Below are positions 42,641 to 53,646 of a stretch of 64,000 bases of DNA, piece after piece. The translations under genes were made by a program, and so were the position numbers. This stretch comes from Imbricaverruca yamaguchii (lineage: Eukaryota > Arthropoda > Thecostraca > Neoverrucidae), in contig JAOTOL010001325.1 of the NCBI GenBank assembly GCA_034440575.1, positions 186,001 to 250,000 of the forward strand, given 5' to 3'. Numbering within the stretch: the stretch's first letter is position 1; each line of letters opens with the position of its first letter. Under the pieces are notes generated by a model that did no database searches, was not told the DNA's origin, and saw only the letters and a program-made list of their open reading frames with translations.

Positions 42641-42974
42641 GACGGGCAGCTGTGTTGTCCTACGACATAACGGGCAGCTGTGTTGTCCTACGACATAACG
42701 GGCAGCTGTGTTGTCCTACGACATAACGGGCAGCTGTGTTGTCCTACGACATAACGGGCAGCTGTGTTGTCCTACGACATGACGGGCAGCTGTGTTGTCC
42801 TACGACATGACGGGCAGCTGTGTTGTCCTACGACATGACGGGCAGCTGTGTTGTCCTACGACATGACGGACAGCTGTGTTGTCCTACGACAGGACGGGCA
42901 GCTGTGTTGTCCTACGACAGGACGGGCAGCTGTGTTGTCCTACGACAGGACGGGCAGCTGTGTTGTCCTACGAT
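42641..42974. repeat. 28-bp minisatellite, 12 units
   Basis: Twelve units of GGGCAGCTGTGTTGTCCTAC plus an 8-base link. The links fall in ordered blocks: four GACATAAC, four GACATGAC, three GACAGGAC. Almost no other variation is present, so the array is young or homogenised. Confidence 0.95.
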
Positions 42975-43305
42975 ATGCGCATGTTGCGGGAAGTTCCATT
43001 GTCCCAGGGTTGTTCAATACGGAGTGTGTGGTTAGCAGCCACATACAGAGTCTAGTGGCCGCAAGCTATGTCCAGAATTGGGAGCCAAAGCTCAAATAGA
43101 TGTGCGATTTAATAATTATGGGGGAACTTTAGACTTCCAGGGACTTCTTATCCAACTTTTGTACGTTTCGTCCAACTTTTAGATCCGTGCTTCTCTCGGC
43201 ATGAGCTGTGACTCAAATCAGTACCAAAATGGGCACAAAATGCGCTAATTGCACTTGGAAATATGATTAAAACAATTGGCACGCTATTTAGACGACCGGA
43301 ATATT
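42975..43305. other. No feature recognised
   Basis: Unique AT-moderate intronic DNA; CCAACTTTTGTACGTTTCGT is followed by a second CCAACTTTT word, no more. Confidence 0.4.
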
Positions 43306-43329
43306 GCGTGTCATGAAACTATGACACGC
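43306..43329. other. Short hairpin, 9-bp stem
   Basis: GCGTGTCAT, loop GAAACT, ATGACACGC. It lies 4 bases left of the long hairpin at 43334. Confidence 0.8.
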
Positions 43330-43333
43330 CAAT

Positions 43334-43401
43334 GCGGCCAATGGCTTCCAGTGTTGATGGAAGCAGCTCTGCTTTCATCAACACTGGGAGTCATTGGCCG
43401 C
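43334..43401. other. Fully paired 33-bp hairpin (miRNA-precursor-like or foldback)
   Basis: The left arm starts GCGGCCAATGGCTTCCAGTG and the right arm ends GGGAGTCATTGGCCGC. All 33 positions pair if transcribed as written on the plus strand (30 Watson-Crick and three G-U). The formal loop is two bases, so the innermost pairs must open. No coding frame explains it. Confidence 0.7.
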
Positions 43402-43810
43402 TGAAGTTGCCAGTCGGCTTCCATTATCGAATAGTTTCCATTCACTCAAGCGAGGCACACAAACATATATTTATTTCCTCTATGCTTTTATGTTATTTCG
43501 TTGGCTCTTAATTTGTGCATGAAATGAATGATATTCATATCCTGGCGTAGTATGTCTGAACATGAGCATAACCCTTCTCTGAGAATGGACGAAGGCCACC
43601 GCTGAACATAAACGAAACATCTCCTTGAGCAAAGGCGAAGCCCACTGCTGGCAATAAACACAACCTTCGCATTGATGAATGCGGAGACAAAGCCCCAGAT
43701 CCTACAGAAGGATGGAGCGATGGAGGAAAGATTGCTCGTTCCCGAATGTGGACATGAACGTAATAAGCAAAGCATGGATTTATGAACTGATGATGCACAC
43801 TATGTCTATG

Positions 43811-43857
<47 letters not shown>

Positions 43858-44239
43858 GTGTTTGCCGTGACTACCGAGGACTATGGCCTGGCCGTCACTA
43901 TCGAGGACACCCATTAGTTTTCACTAGAGAAGCATCAATTTTTGATCTGTCATAGAGCAAGATCTGCCGAGTAAGATAGAGGGTAGATTTGGGAGAAAAC
44001 TTCCAATCGTCGGTCTCCAATGTGATTTGGAATACCGAGGACATCGGCAAAACCGAGGACATTGTGTGTATCGTCTCATGTTCACCATGCATGTTTACCG
44101 TCAATACCGAGGACTATCGCCTGGCGGTCGGTAACGAGAACTCCCTCTGACATCCAAGAGCAGTGTGTATGCGGTATGCGATAATTGATGCGTCTGCGCG
44201 GTTTGAGGTGTCGGTGATAATCGCCTGTGTGAGGCCTAA
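43402..44239. other. No gene; contains an (AC)n tract
   Basis: Intronic DNA with repeated ACCGAGGAC/ACCGAGGACTAT words at 43872, 43902, 44033, 44051 and 44106. No gene recognised. Confidence 0.45.
43816..43854. repeat. (AC)n microsatellite
   Basis: About 19 AC units. Confidence 0.96.
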
Positions 44240-45059
44240 TTAACCCGCGCCGTCTTTACGGTCAGATCCTCACACGCCGTCTCGGGGGGATAGTAACCCC
44301 CTCTAAAATCTAAGCTAGGCGTCACACGAAAACTAAAGAGGTGTCATCGGAAAGCGCTCGACGAGTAGAGTCCGGATCTACCCCACAAAACAATTCCCCC
44401 CTAAAAGTGACGTAACTAGGGGGGATAGATATTCACGACTTTTCACGACTTACATGTTTTTGGCTGTGTATATTCGAGAAAAGAAAATAATTATTTGGAA
44501 TCAGAAAAGGACAGCGAAATTTACCAGCGCCATAACAATTCCTCCCCCCCCTCCCCAATTGTATTTTTTTATTTAATAATTTTGAGTTTTCAAGTTTTCT
44601 TTAATTTTCCTTTTATAGCGGGTAGAGCAGACCGAGAAACGTTGTTGGAAGTCAACTTGCTTCAATAAAAGATGCTTACTTTAGCCAGAATATTATATTT
44701 GAAGTGCAAAAGGAAAATATGGAAAATGTATGTGTAGTCAAAAACGGAAAATGAAAAATTCCTCCCGTACGTTTTGTTGCACCCATAAAAATAGGAAACT
44801 GCTGAAAGTTTGAACAAAATATCTGTATCCGTTAAAGCGTGACGACTGATTGTACTTTTTTAGGTGACCTCACTTGACCCTGACTAACTCGTTGACCCTA
44901 GATGACCTGACTTACAAATCTCTACATTACATGCCAAATTGATGTGGAAAAAGGTATCCAAAATTTTGGCGCGCTGCCACGCGCCGTTCGTTAACTATCC
45001 GCGAAAAACCTGAGGTGAAGGCCGTTGAAGATCCCCCACCCCGAGACAGGACGGGTTAA
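44240..45059. mobile_element. TTAA-flanked non-autonomous element, copy 2
   Basis: Starts TTAACCCGCGCCGTC and ends CCCCGAGACAGGACGGGTTAA; 820 bp. This copy has the clearest end symmetry: TTAACCCG outermost and GTCTCGGGG further in, on inverted strands. Interior blocks GAAAGCGCTCGAC, AAGGACAGCGAAAT and GTAGAGCAGACCGAGAAACG are shared with other copies. Confidence 0.85.
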
Positions 45060-48000
45060 CCTAGTGCCACTGATGGAGGCTTCCTTAGCGTAGGACCACT
45101 ATCATCGAAAAACATACATTTGAACATTTCAAAAACATTTGAGACAAAAAGTTGTGGGGAGACAAATGATTGCGAGGCACAGTATCCTACTGAATAGTCA
45201 TTGTGTTCAGTTCGCGTTTGGGCGAAAATTGTCAAGTTTCTAGTCTTCTATTGTGGAATTTGTGGGGTGATATCCCCCGCAGTTGCCATAATATTTATGC
45301 CAAGGTAGAGGAGCTAAGGCCTACGATATCGTTAATATTATGCTAAGATCATAACTGCATTTTCTAATTGAAAATAGCCTGAAAATACCGATGGACCCAC
45401 CCACCACATGCTTCTCTTCTCGGCCCGTACTTCCTTGTGTCATTTTCCGAGAGAACTTCATTCACAATGGCGTAGCCATTGTGAATGAAGTTCTCTCAAT
45501 GCTCATAAGCATCACATCACAGCATCACAATGCTCCATCTGCCATTACTGGATGGGGTCTGATCAATTTCGGGAAAATGCGGTTTTTGACAAAACCTGAC
45601 AGTGGAAACCTGACGCCAACATTTGGGTGGGTCCAGTTCACTGGAGGATACAGCTAACCAACTGACGGGCCAAACCGCCCCATTTTCATTGCAACCTACA
45701 ACCAAAATCATGGATGGAGAAGTTAGAAGAAAAACAACTTTTAGTGTGGTCCAACACATGGATGCAGTGTGGTTCCCAATTTGGTTGATAAAACCCTCCT
45801 CACATGGCCCCACGTTGAGAGAACGAAGTGTTGGTGGGGCGGAGGTAAATGTAGTCGGACTGAGACTACACCAAAGATGTAGGAAACTCAGTCTTCGCAT
45901 ATGGCCTCATTTTTTCTCGGATTTATTGCACTTCACATTGAACTTGGGAATTAACGACATGAGAATCTACAGAAATCATTACAAATTATGAATACTTGAC
46001 GGCAGTAGCAATGACTGAGCATTGCACAACTTTAGGTCCCGTCCTTTGTGCACAAGGGTGTACCCCTAACAGTGAAAAAAATCCTTCTGGATGCATCTTG
46101 CTTCAATTGCCCTTGATAACGTAAGCATGCATACAAAATTGCACGTCGATCCAACAAAATGTAGAAGTGACGACAAAGGTAGTCTATTTGCTGCCGTAGC
46201 CTACGGGTTCTAAATAAAAAGGCTCGTGGTCCCGTAGCAGTTTTATACAAGAGTGCTGAGGAATCGACTTTAACACATTATGTGTATCGAAGTTTCGTCG
46301 GTTTTTAGGGAACCTGTGAACGTTCCATGGCTTAAATTGTTACATCATCTGCTTGGTTTCAGATCCTCGTTCTAGGTAGTGACAACGTACACTATGCATG
46401 ATAAAACGTGTGCATAACGGTCATGGGTAAAGGCGAACAGCTGTCCCCATGGCATGCTTCCTGTTGCGCACAATGGATGTCGGCAACTGGATGAGCCCCA
46501 GCACAACCCCAATGCATGTGCCGACTTTCGGGCATGCTTTCTGAAATTGCTCGCGGTATCGCACAAGGTGCAAGAACAAGTGGATAACTTAGCAATCGTA
46601 AGTCGTGCAACTTGTATAGGCATACAAAAAATAGATGAAACGTGAATATATATGATCTGTCGAGGTAATTTCTTTAGCTATCTTATTAAGAAAGTTGCAA
46701 CGAGCCAGGATCCTTGGATATAAACCTCGTAAGGTGGAGTGACAACAAGGGAAATTTGTGACGTCTATAGTGTGTCGGATCGACAATAATTATGTGCGAA
46801 AATTTGTCTTGCTAATGATGATCAAAGCAAAAAGTAACCCGAGGGATTTAATTTTCCAGTTGTTTGTCTCGGTTGTTGTAATTTTCGTTTGGTTTTCCGA
46901 CTTATTGTGACACTTTATTGCGCACGTAAATATTGGTATTTTCTTTAGACATGCTGGTTTTGGGGCATTCTACGTGGGTTCTTCAGATAATTCCAAATGG
47001 AATTAGAGGGTTCTGCTGATGTTTGTATTCGTTTCATAGTAGGTGTATCATTGCCAGGCGAAGTCTTTAAACAAAGGCACCACCTTCAGGAATTTCGCGT
47101 TCAAGCAAAGGAAGCTCAGCTGACTGATTTTTGTTTCGTTCAGGCGCACGTGAAACGCACAGAAAAGGTAAACGTCTGGTTTGAACAGACTTCTATGGAT
47201 AATATTGCATCCTCCATAGTTTGGTGTGCTGCTATAAGAACACATCGTATTTAGCAATGTTTGTGAGTCTCGAAAAGTCAGATTACCAAGCCCAACGTGT
47301 TTGTCAGCAAAATCATGGTGTCTAGAATTAAGAGCAAGCAAAGGTTTGGCGCCAACATGCCCACTGCAAAATCGTCCTGTGCTCAGGCTATTGGAGCGAT
47401 CGGAATGACGCTGCCCATTGTCATGGGGCTACTCAGCACCAGAGGTTCTAAATAGAGGGAGGGACACTTGGGCATGTGCCCCCCCCAATCTAAAGAAGTG
47501 TGACGACTCTGACCCGGGAAAAACACCCACGATGGACTGCAATGCACCGCGTCCCCCAATCGTTCAGCATATTATTGTTCAAGCTAAAGATACCCCTACC
47601 AGGGGAATAGGTGCCCTCTTTAGACGAAGGGCGGTTATTGAGAGGAATAAATGTCCCTTTTGTATGTACCGGTGTACGCATTCACCTTCCTCAGCTCAGC
47701 AAATTGTCAGTCTAAGGCCCCCACACCCTACGGATTTTAACAGTGGATCCCATCCGAGGAAATGGCGCCCCTCCAAACGATTCCAAGCGCCCCTAATTAC
47801 AAAGGGTTGCACGCCTTGATGAAAGAATAGCATGGTCTGAGCTTGGCGTTGATATGTGGTAATTACTCCGAATGGTGGCTCTTTGAATGTTTGGGAACAT
47901 TTATGTGCTTGTCCAGTTGGAGTCAAGGGCCGACGATCTTGTCCTCAAATTTGTTTCAAGATATGCAAAATCAGATATGTATGAACGTACTACAGTTTCG

Positions 48001-48738
48001 TGTCTCTGTGTCACCTCATTCGGCAGCTATCCCGGGAAAACCTGAGGAGGTGGGGCGGGACTCTCGAGATTGCCTCAGCCTGGTCCGGAGAGAGTACTAC
48101 ATGAACGCAATGCCAGTATTCCACTACAAGCATAAGTAAAAGATAAACAGTGGTTTTCTACGCTTCCTCGAAAAGTCAACTCGTAAAATCTACGAATTGC
48201 ATGACCTCTTCTGTGCACCATGCTGCTAAAGATGACACAACATGTCTTCGCTTACTTGTAATTTGGGTATAATCGTCGTCATTTTGGTATCAAATGAGCC
48301 TCTAGGAAAATAGTATGGTTTTAAATGGGTAAAGGGACCTTCGCTAAATGCATGAGTGATTTTATTTCGTTGGTGGGAGTACCCCCTATATCATTATGTG
48401 TTACACAAACTGATGTGGGATAATACATTTTCCAACAAAAATGAAATATTTGGGAGAAACAGCTGGAATACATTGTGTAGTGTTATATAAAAAAAAATCG
48501 AAAAGGCTTAACTGGTCGGGTCAATCCTGGCTTCTTCTGTTTCTCCAAGTCATGATGTTCACAGTATTCAATAACATCCGGTAGATTTCGCAAGTTAGAA
48601 CCAAAAAATGTTCCTCAAACTGAGCCCATTTAATTTGAAAGACCATTATTCACGTACTTCCCATGACACTCCGAAATATATTTGGCAAGGCCCTAGCCAC
48701 TATTATAGAAACTATTTAGTACGCAACTCTATATATTC
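45060..48738. other. About 3.7 kb intronic DNA, no gene recognised
   Basis: Contains the palindrome at 45449-45497. Short open frames at 45517-45900 and 47418-47819 do not resemble known proteins and show no motif I can name. A CCCCCCCC run lies at 47479-47486. Confidence 0.45.
45449..45497. other. Perfect 23-bp palindrome with 3-base loop
   Basis: GAGAGAACTTCATTCACAAT then GGC, loop GTA, then the exact reverse complement. It could mark the junction of an inverted rearrangement. Confidence 0.9.
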
Positions 48739-49590
48739 TTAACCCTCTGCGGTCTCTGCGGTCTCTGCGGTCTCTGCGGTCCTCACACCACGTCTCGTGG
48801 GGCGGGGCGGATAGTAACCCCCTCTAAAATCCAAACTAAACGTCGAACGAAAACGAAAGAGGTGTCATCGGAAAGCGCTCGACGAGTAGGGTCCAGATCC
48901 ACCCCTGAAATGAATTTCCCCCAAAGGTGACGTCACCAAGGGGGCTAGATTTGCATGACTATTCACGACTTACATTATGTTTTTTGCTCTGGGAGTTCAT
49001 TTTGGTGGATACATGAACACAAAATTTATTTAGAATGAGAAAAGGACAGCGAAATCGACCTGGGCAATGCATTTTTCCTGGTCCCCCCAAAATAAGAATT
49101 ACATTTTTGAAATGTCAAAAGTGTCAGTTTTCAAGTTTTCTTTAATTTTCCTTTTCCAATGGGTAGAGCAGACCGAGAAACGTTGTTGAAAGTCAACTTT
49201 CCCTAATCAAAATGCTTACTTTAGCCAGAATTTTATATTTGAACTGCAATTGGCAAATATGCAAAATGTATATGTAGTCAAAAAACAAACAAAAAAAGAT
49301 ACGTTTTGTTGCATCCCTAGAGATAAGCAAACTCTGAGAGTTTCATTAAAATACCTGTATTCGTTAAAGCGTGACGACTGGTTGAACTTTTTTGGAGGTG
49401 ACCTCACTTGACGTCGACTAACTCGTTGACCCTAGACGACCTGACTTCAAAATTTTGAAACAGCATGCCAAATTGACCTGGGAAAAGGCATGACAAATTT
49501 GGGTGCGCTGCCGCCCGCCGTTCGTTCACTATCCGCGAAAAACCTGAGGGGGAGGCGGTTGAAGACCCCTCCCCGATACGGACGGATTAA
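48739..49590. mobile_element. TTAA-flanked non-autonomous element, copy 3
   Basis: Bounded by TTAA at 48739-48742 and 49587-49590. The left end carries a local four-unit expansion of CTCTGCGGT not seen in other copies. The right end GATACGGACGGATTAA is slightly diverged. The interior shares GAAAGCGCTCGACGAGTAG, AAGTGACGTCACCAAGGGGG-like and AAGGACAGCGAAATCGACC blocks. Confidence 0.83.
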
Positions 49591-49745
49591 TACTCTGCGG
49601 ATAATCCTCTTTCTTATTCATGTTATCACTCCACAGCTGTGCGATATGAAAACACCGCGCTTCCTTTTGCTTCATTTATGTAATCTACGATCATGTCGGC
49701 CAGATCTGGCCAGAAGAAAAGGGAAAATTCCTTCCAAAATCCAGA

Positions 49746-49757
49746 AGCGGAAGGAGC
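49746..49757. repeat. Target-site duplication of the Penelope element, left
   Basis: AGCGGAAGGAGC, identical to 53647-53658. Confidence 0.85.
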
Positions 49758-49843
49758 ATTGCGTGAGACGAAATGTACGACCCTCAATATACCAGGAGGT
49801 GCTGGGTTTACTCAACATCAAAAGTAGCGTTAGGGATCATGCT

Positions 49844-49888
49844 ATATTACTTAACGTTTCGGCCAGGAGCCATCATCAGGAGTGATAT
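49844..49888 (-). ncRNA. Hammerhead-type ribozyme in the inverted Penelope arm
   Basis: On the minus strand this is the same fold as 53469-53513: ATATCACTC, CTGATGA, U, stem II GGCT/GGCC (one G-U), GAAA, CGTT, then AAGTAATAT. The first base of the closing stem I strand is A not G, weakening the pair next to the cleavage site. Confidence 0.75.
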
Positions 49889-49999
49889 AAAAAATGGCAG
49901 GGTTAACAATTGAAAAAACGCGGGAAGAAAGCGTGGAAAAATACACGTGAAACACAGAAAAGCATCTCCATTGCTGCAGACACTACAAGAAACTGTAAA

Positions 50000-50659
50000 C
50001 TAGAAATCAACTAGGTTAAGATAAAATCCTCTGAGGAAGCCCGGGCCGATAGTCCATATACATATCGACACATATATAGACATATATCGAATGTAACGCT
50101 TAATACATAAAATATAATTTATGTTTATGTAATTATATGTGATATACCAAGACGTCGTTTGCGTGTTTAGTTGCGGCCGTAGATTACGTATGTGTAGAGA
50201 TTCGAGGACCTTCAGATCAGCGTTGTCCCTGGCTGTTGCTAGAATTTCTACTTTGAAGTTTGTGTTAGTGTCGCTGTGTTCCATGTTAGAATGTTTGCCG
50301 ATCATGTGTTCGCCTAAAGGTGTGTATTCTCTCCGAAGTCTGGCATCTCCCAAGTGCTCATTGTACCTATCCCTGATGCTACGCTTGGTTTCTCCGACAT
50401 AAAATATTCCAAGACAGCTGTTGCACGTTATTTTATAGACAACGTTTTTCCGCGTGCATCTACCTTTGAGCCCGTTACTACAGGTGTGGCATGTTCGTCT
50501 ACCAGCAGGGCATGGCGACAATTCCAGGGCTGAGCGGACCAGGTAAGATTTCAGTGTAGGTCCGCTAGTCCAGGCTACCCTAACATGATCTAGATGAGAC
50601 GAACGGATAGCTGCATTAACCTGCCGACATAGGTGGTCATCGACAAAAGGAAGTCTCAT
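50000..50659 (-). pseudogene. GIY-YIG endonuclease fragment in the inverted arm
   Basis: The fragment encodes the C-terminal 219 residues of the Penelope protein without the reverse transcriptase. It includes CHTCSNGLKGRCTRKN (a Cys-containing linker), VVYKITCNSC, FYVGETKRSIRDRYNEHLGD and GEHMIGKHSN. The GIY-YIG core (VYK...YVG) and the conserved Arg (RDRYNEHL) are intact here, while the direct copy has YVRET. It is a 5'-truncated copy and would not be expressed as a full protein. Confidence 0.88.
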
Positions 50660-50719
50660 GTAGACGTAGTTGGGATTGCTACATGTTCGATGCCGACGTT
50701 GCCCACTTATGAAACACAG

Positions 50720-53357
50720 GATCTCCAGCGTTGTTTTTGCGTTTCCATGATCTCCAGCGTTGTTTCTGGAGTCAGAAACTGCGGTGTGAGGCTAGCAGCC
50801 GCCCGCAGCGCACCACAAGAGGACGAACTTCGCCTAGGTACACAATCATCGTACCAACCACCTACGCCACTCCTAGATACAAACAATTTAGTTCACCACG
50901 CGGCTACTAGTGGAGAGAGCTCGGGTAGTTGCAGTACTTCAGGTACCCACGGTACGGACACCAACGGCGATGGCACTGAACAATACAGTACCAGTCGCAC
51001 ATCTAATCTAAGTAAGTTACCCCTAGACTCAGGTATATTGGGATTGCTTGACAAAGGCCCAAATTTTGCGTTACCTCAAAAAAGTAGATCGTAGCTGTTT
51101 GGAAAGGGCAGAATCAGGCGTAGAAAGGGCGATCTATGGTTTGCGGTGGAGGAATGTAGGGAGACAAAACAGCAAACTGTACCTCAGGTACCGCAGGCAG
51201 GCTTATCACAAAGCACCTCTAGCACAGGTCATTCAAAGCTTCGCCCCATGTTTCCCGACACTCCTGCATACCAACCACCGAGAGCCACAACTCACTTAGA
51301 ATCTGAATTGAAAGATTTAAAAACTAAAGTTCTAAAAGCATATAAATATCACAGCAGAGCATCGAACAAAAGGTCGGACAATTATGTGAAACAGAGGGAA
51401 GTACTGCGGGAATTGAAAAACAACGATACTGTAATAGTGAAGCCGTCAGATAAATGCAAAGGATTCGTCGTGCTGAACAAAACGGATTACATTGAAAAGG
51501 CCAGGACAATAACGGATGATTATCAGAGCATTCCTTCCCAGCCAAACCCTACCAAACGTCTCGAAATCGAAACGTGTACTATTATCAAGGAAACTTTATC
51601 CGGGAAGTTACATAAAGACACAGTTTTGTCTCTCCTCCCTCACTCCAGCCGCACAGCGGAATTATACGGGCTTCCAAAAAACCACAAATTAGGGGTTCCA
51701 CTGCGCCCCATAGTGTCGGCGAGTGGTGACCCCCTAGACAAGCTATCTTGGTTCTTGAGCAAGATTCTTGTCCAGATACTAGCGTTGGTTCCCGCCCATC
51801 TGACAAACACGGAGTCGTACCTACAGAGAGTGAAAGAAACTTTTCCTACCAAACTTCCGGAGGGCAGTATTGTTTTCACCATGGACGTCAAAAATTTATA
51901 TGGCAGTATTCCGATAAAGGAGGGAATAGATGCTGTAATTCGCCTAATCGAGGACAATCTGGATGATATCCGTCTCTTCGGGATTGGGGTACAGGACTGT
52001 GCGAAATTACTAACACATATTTTCAGCAATAACCTCATACGTTTTGGGAACTCGATGTACAAGCAAACGAAAGGAGTGGCTATGGGCAACCGATGTGCAC
52101 CTCCTTTAGCAATTGCTTTTATGCACCGCCTTGAGTCGAGCTTCCTAGCGTCGCATGATTTGAAGCCAGCTCTCTACATGAGGTATATAGACGATATTTT
52201 TGGTGTTTGGACACATGGCATGGCCTCTCTGCTCGACTTCTTTGCAGAAATTAACCAACAACTCAAGCTCCAACAAACAAACTCAAACTCAAGCTCCAAC
52301 AACAAACTCCAGCATCAAGTTCACCTTGGAACACACTGCTCATACCACTTCGATTCCTTTCCTTGATACGTTGTTTGTAGTTCAGGCTGATGGTAGCTAC
52401 ACCACCGAACTGTACTTTAAACCAATGGCAGCCCCAATCATCTTGCATTATGATTCGGCCCACCCGATGGCCACTAAAAAGGCCGTTTTAACATCCCAAA
52501 TGAGGAGAGCAGCACGAGTCTCCTCCGACACTATTTCGTGCGAGCGGAGCCTTGCGAAGATGAAAACCCTTTTCCTGGAAAACGGATACCCAGCACATCG
52601 GGTACACTCCGCCGCTCGTGCTGCCCACCCTCACAACAGGAGTAGGATAAGTGGGCAACGTCGGCATCGAACATGTAGCAATCCCAACTACGTCTACATA
52701 AGACTTCCTTTTGTCGATGACCAACTATGTCGACAGGTTAATGCAGCTATCCGTTCGTCTCATCTAGATCATGTTAGGGTAGCCTGGACTAGCGGACCTA
52801 CACTGAAATCTTACCTGGTCCGCTCTGCCCTGGAATTGTCGCCATGCCCTGCTGGTAGACGAACATGCCACACCTGTAGTAACGGGCTCAAAGGTAGATG
52901 CACGCGGAAAAACGTTGTCTATAAAATAACGTGCAACAGCTGTCTTGGAATATTTTATGTCAGAGAAACCAAGCGTAGCATCAGGGATAGGTACAATAAG
53001 CACTTGGGAGATGCCAGACTTCGGAGAGAATACACACCTTTAGGCGAACACATGATCGGCAAACATTCTAACATGGAACACAGCGACACTAACACAAACT
53101 TCAAAGTAGAAATTCTAGCAACAGCCAGGGACAACGCTGATCTGAAGGTCCTCGAATCTCTACACATACGTAATCTACGGCCGCAACTAAACACGCAAAC
53201 GACGTCTTGGTATATCACATATAATTACATAAACATAAATTATATTTTATGTATTAAGCGTTACATTCGATATATGTCTATATATGTGTCGATATGTATA
53301 TGGACCATCGGCCCGGGCTTCCTCAGAGGATTTTATCTTGACCTAGTTGATTTCTAG
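50720..53357 (+). pseudogene. Penelope reverse transcriptase + GIY-YIG protein, frameshifted
   Basis: Penelope RTs are related to telomerase RT. The N-terminal part has LPLDSGILGLLDKGPNFALP near 51000-51075, then a frame change. The main segment (51146-52366) carries VIVKPSDKCKGFVVLNK, LYGLPKNHK...PLRPIVSASG, FTMDVKNLYGSIP (motif A, Asp), KGVAMGNRCAPPLA (motif B) and MRYIDDIFGVW (motif C). A second shift in a CAAACTCAA-type repeat near 52260-52300 moves to the frame holding SIPFLDTLF, a linker with CHTCSNGLKGRC, and GIY-YIG (VVYKITC...FYVRETKRSIRDRYNKHL). The Gly of YVG is Arg in this arm. Confidence 0.9.
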
Positions 53358-53600
53358 TTTACAGTTTCTTGTAGTGTCTGCAGCAATGGAGATGCTTTTC
53401 TGTGTTTCACGTGTATTTTTCCACGCTTTCTTCCCGCGTTTTTTCAATTGTTAACCCTGCCATTTTTTATATCACTCCTGATGATGGCCCCTGGCCGAAA
53501 CGTTGAGTAATATAGCATGATCCCTAACGCTACTTTTGATGTTGAGTAAACCCAGCACCTCCTTGTATATTGAGGGTCGTACATTTCGTCTCACGCAATG
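52647..53600 (+). repeat. Penelope direct arm (3' end)
   Basis: Direct counterpart of the inverted arm. The coding part ends at the TAG 53355-53357; the untranslated part holds the hammerhead fold. After it, 46 bases (to 53646) are present only on this side. Confidence 0.92.
53469..53513 (+). ncRNA. Hammerhead-type ribozyme in the Penelope 3' arm
   Basis: Stem I pairs ATATCACTC (53469-53477) with GAGTAATAT (53505-53513) with one C-A mismatch. The core is CTGATGA (53478-53484), one extra U, stem II GGCC/GGCC with loop CCT, then GAAA. Next is C-GTT, so stem III is only AC/GU; its palindromic ACGU could pair between two RNAs, as described for minimal Penelope hammerheads. Predicted cleavage follows GUU at 53504. 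Hammerheads in Penelope elements are established; activity here is inferred. Confidence 0.8.
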
Positions 53601-53646
53601 TCTAAAACCCAGGAGCATCTAAGAGCCATTCTTCGTTGTATTAAAC

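Larger units (their letters stand above)
49758..50710 (-). repeat. Penelope inverted arm (5' pseudo-LTR)
   Basis: About 953 bp, the reverse complement of 52647-53600 with few differences. It encodes on the minus strand the GIY-YIG end of the protein (50000-50659), with VVYKITCNSCLGIFYVGET intact, plus the 3' untranslated segment with a hammerhead fold. Confidence 0.92.
49758..53646 (+). mobile_element. Penelope-like element with inverted 5' partial copy
   Basis: The layout is an inverted 3'-end copy (49758-50710), a reverse transcriptase region and the direct 3' end (52647-53600), plus 46 terminal bases. AGCGGAAGGAGC occurs at both borders (49746-49757, 53647-53658), a 12-bp target duplication. 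The partial inverted copy next to a full one is the classic Penelope 'pseudo-LTR' arrangement. The insertion lies in the receptor intron, antisense to the gene. Confidence 0.92.

Noticed and set aside
42641..42974. A CRISPR array
   Set aside because: Direct repeats have no unique spacers; it is a head-to-tail minisatellite in animal DNA.
45517..45900. A 127-residue open frame
   Set aside because: No motif, no homologue I know, and it overlaps open frames on the other strand; no splice or start context supports it.
49758..50710. A separate minus-strand GIY-YIG gene
   Set aside because: It is the near-identical inverted 3' end of the adjacent Penelope element within the same target duplication.
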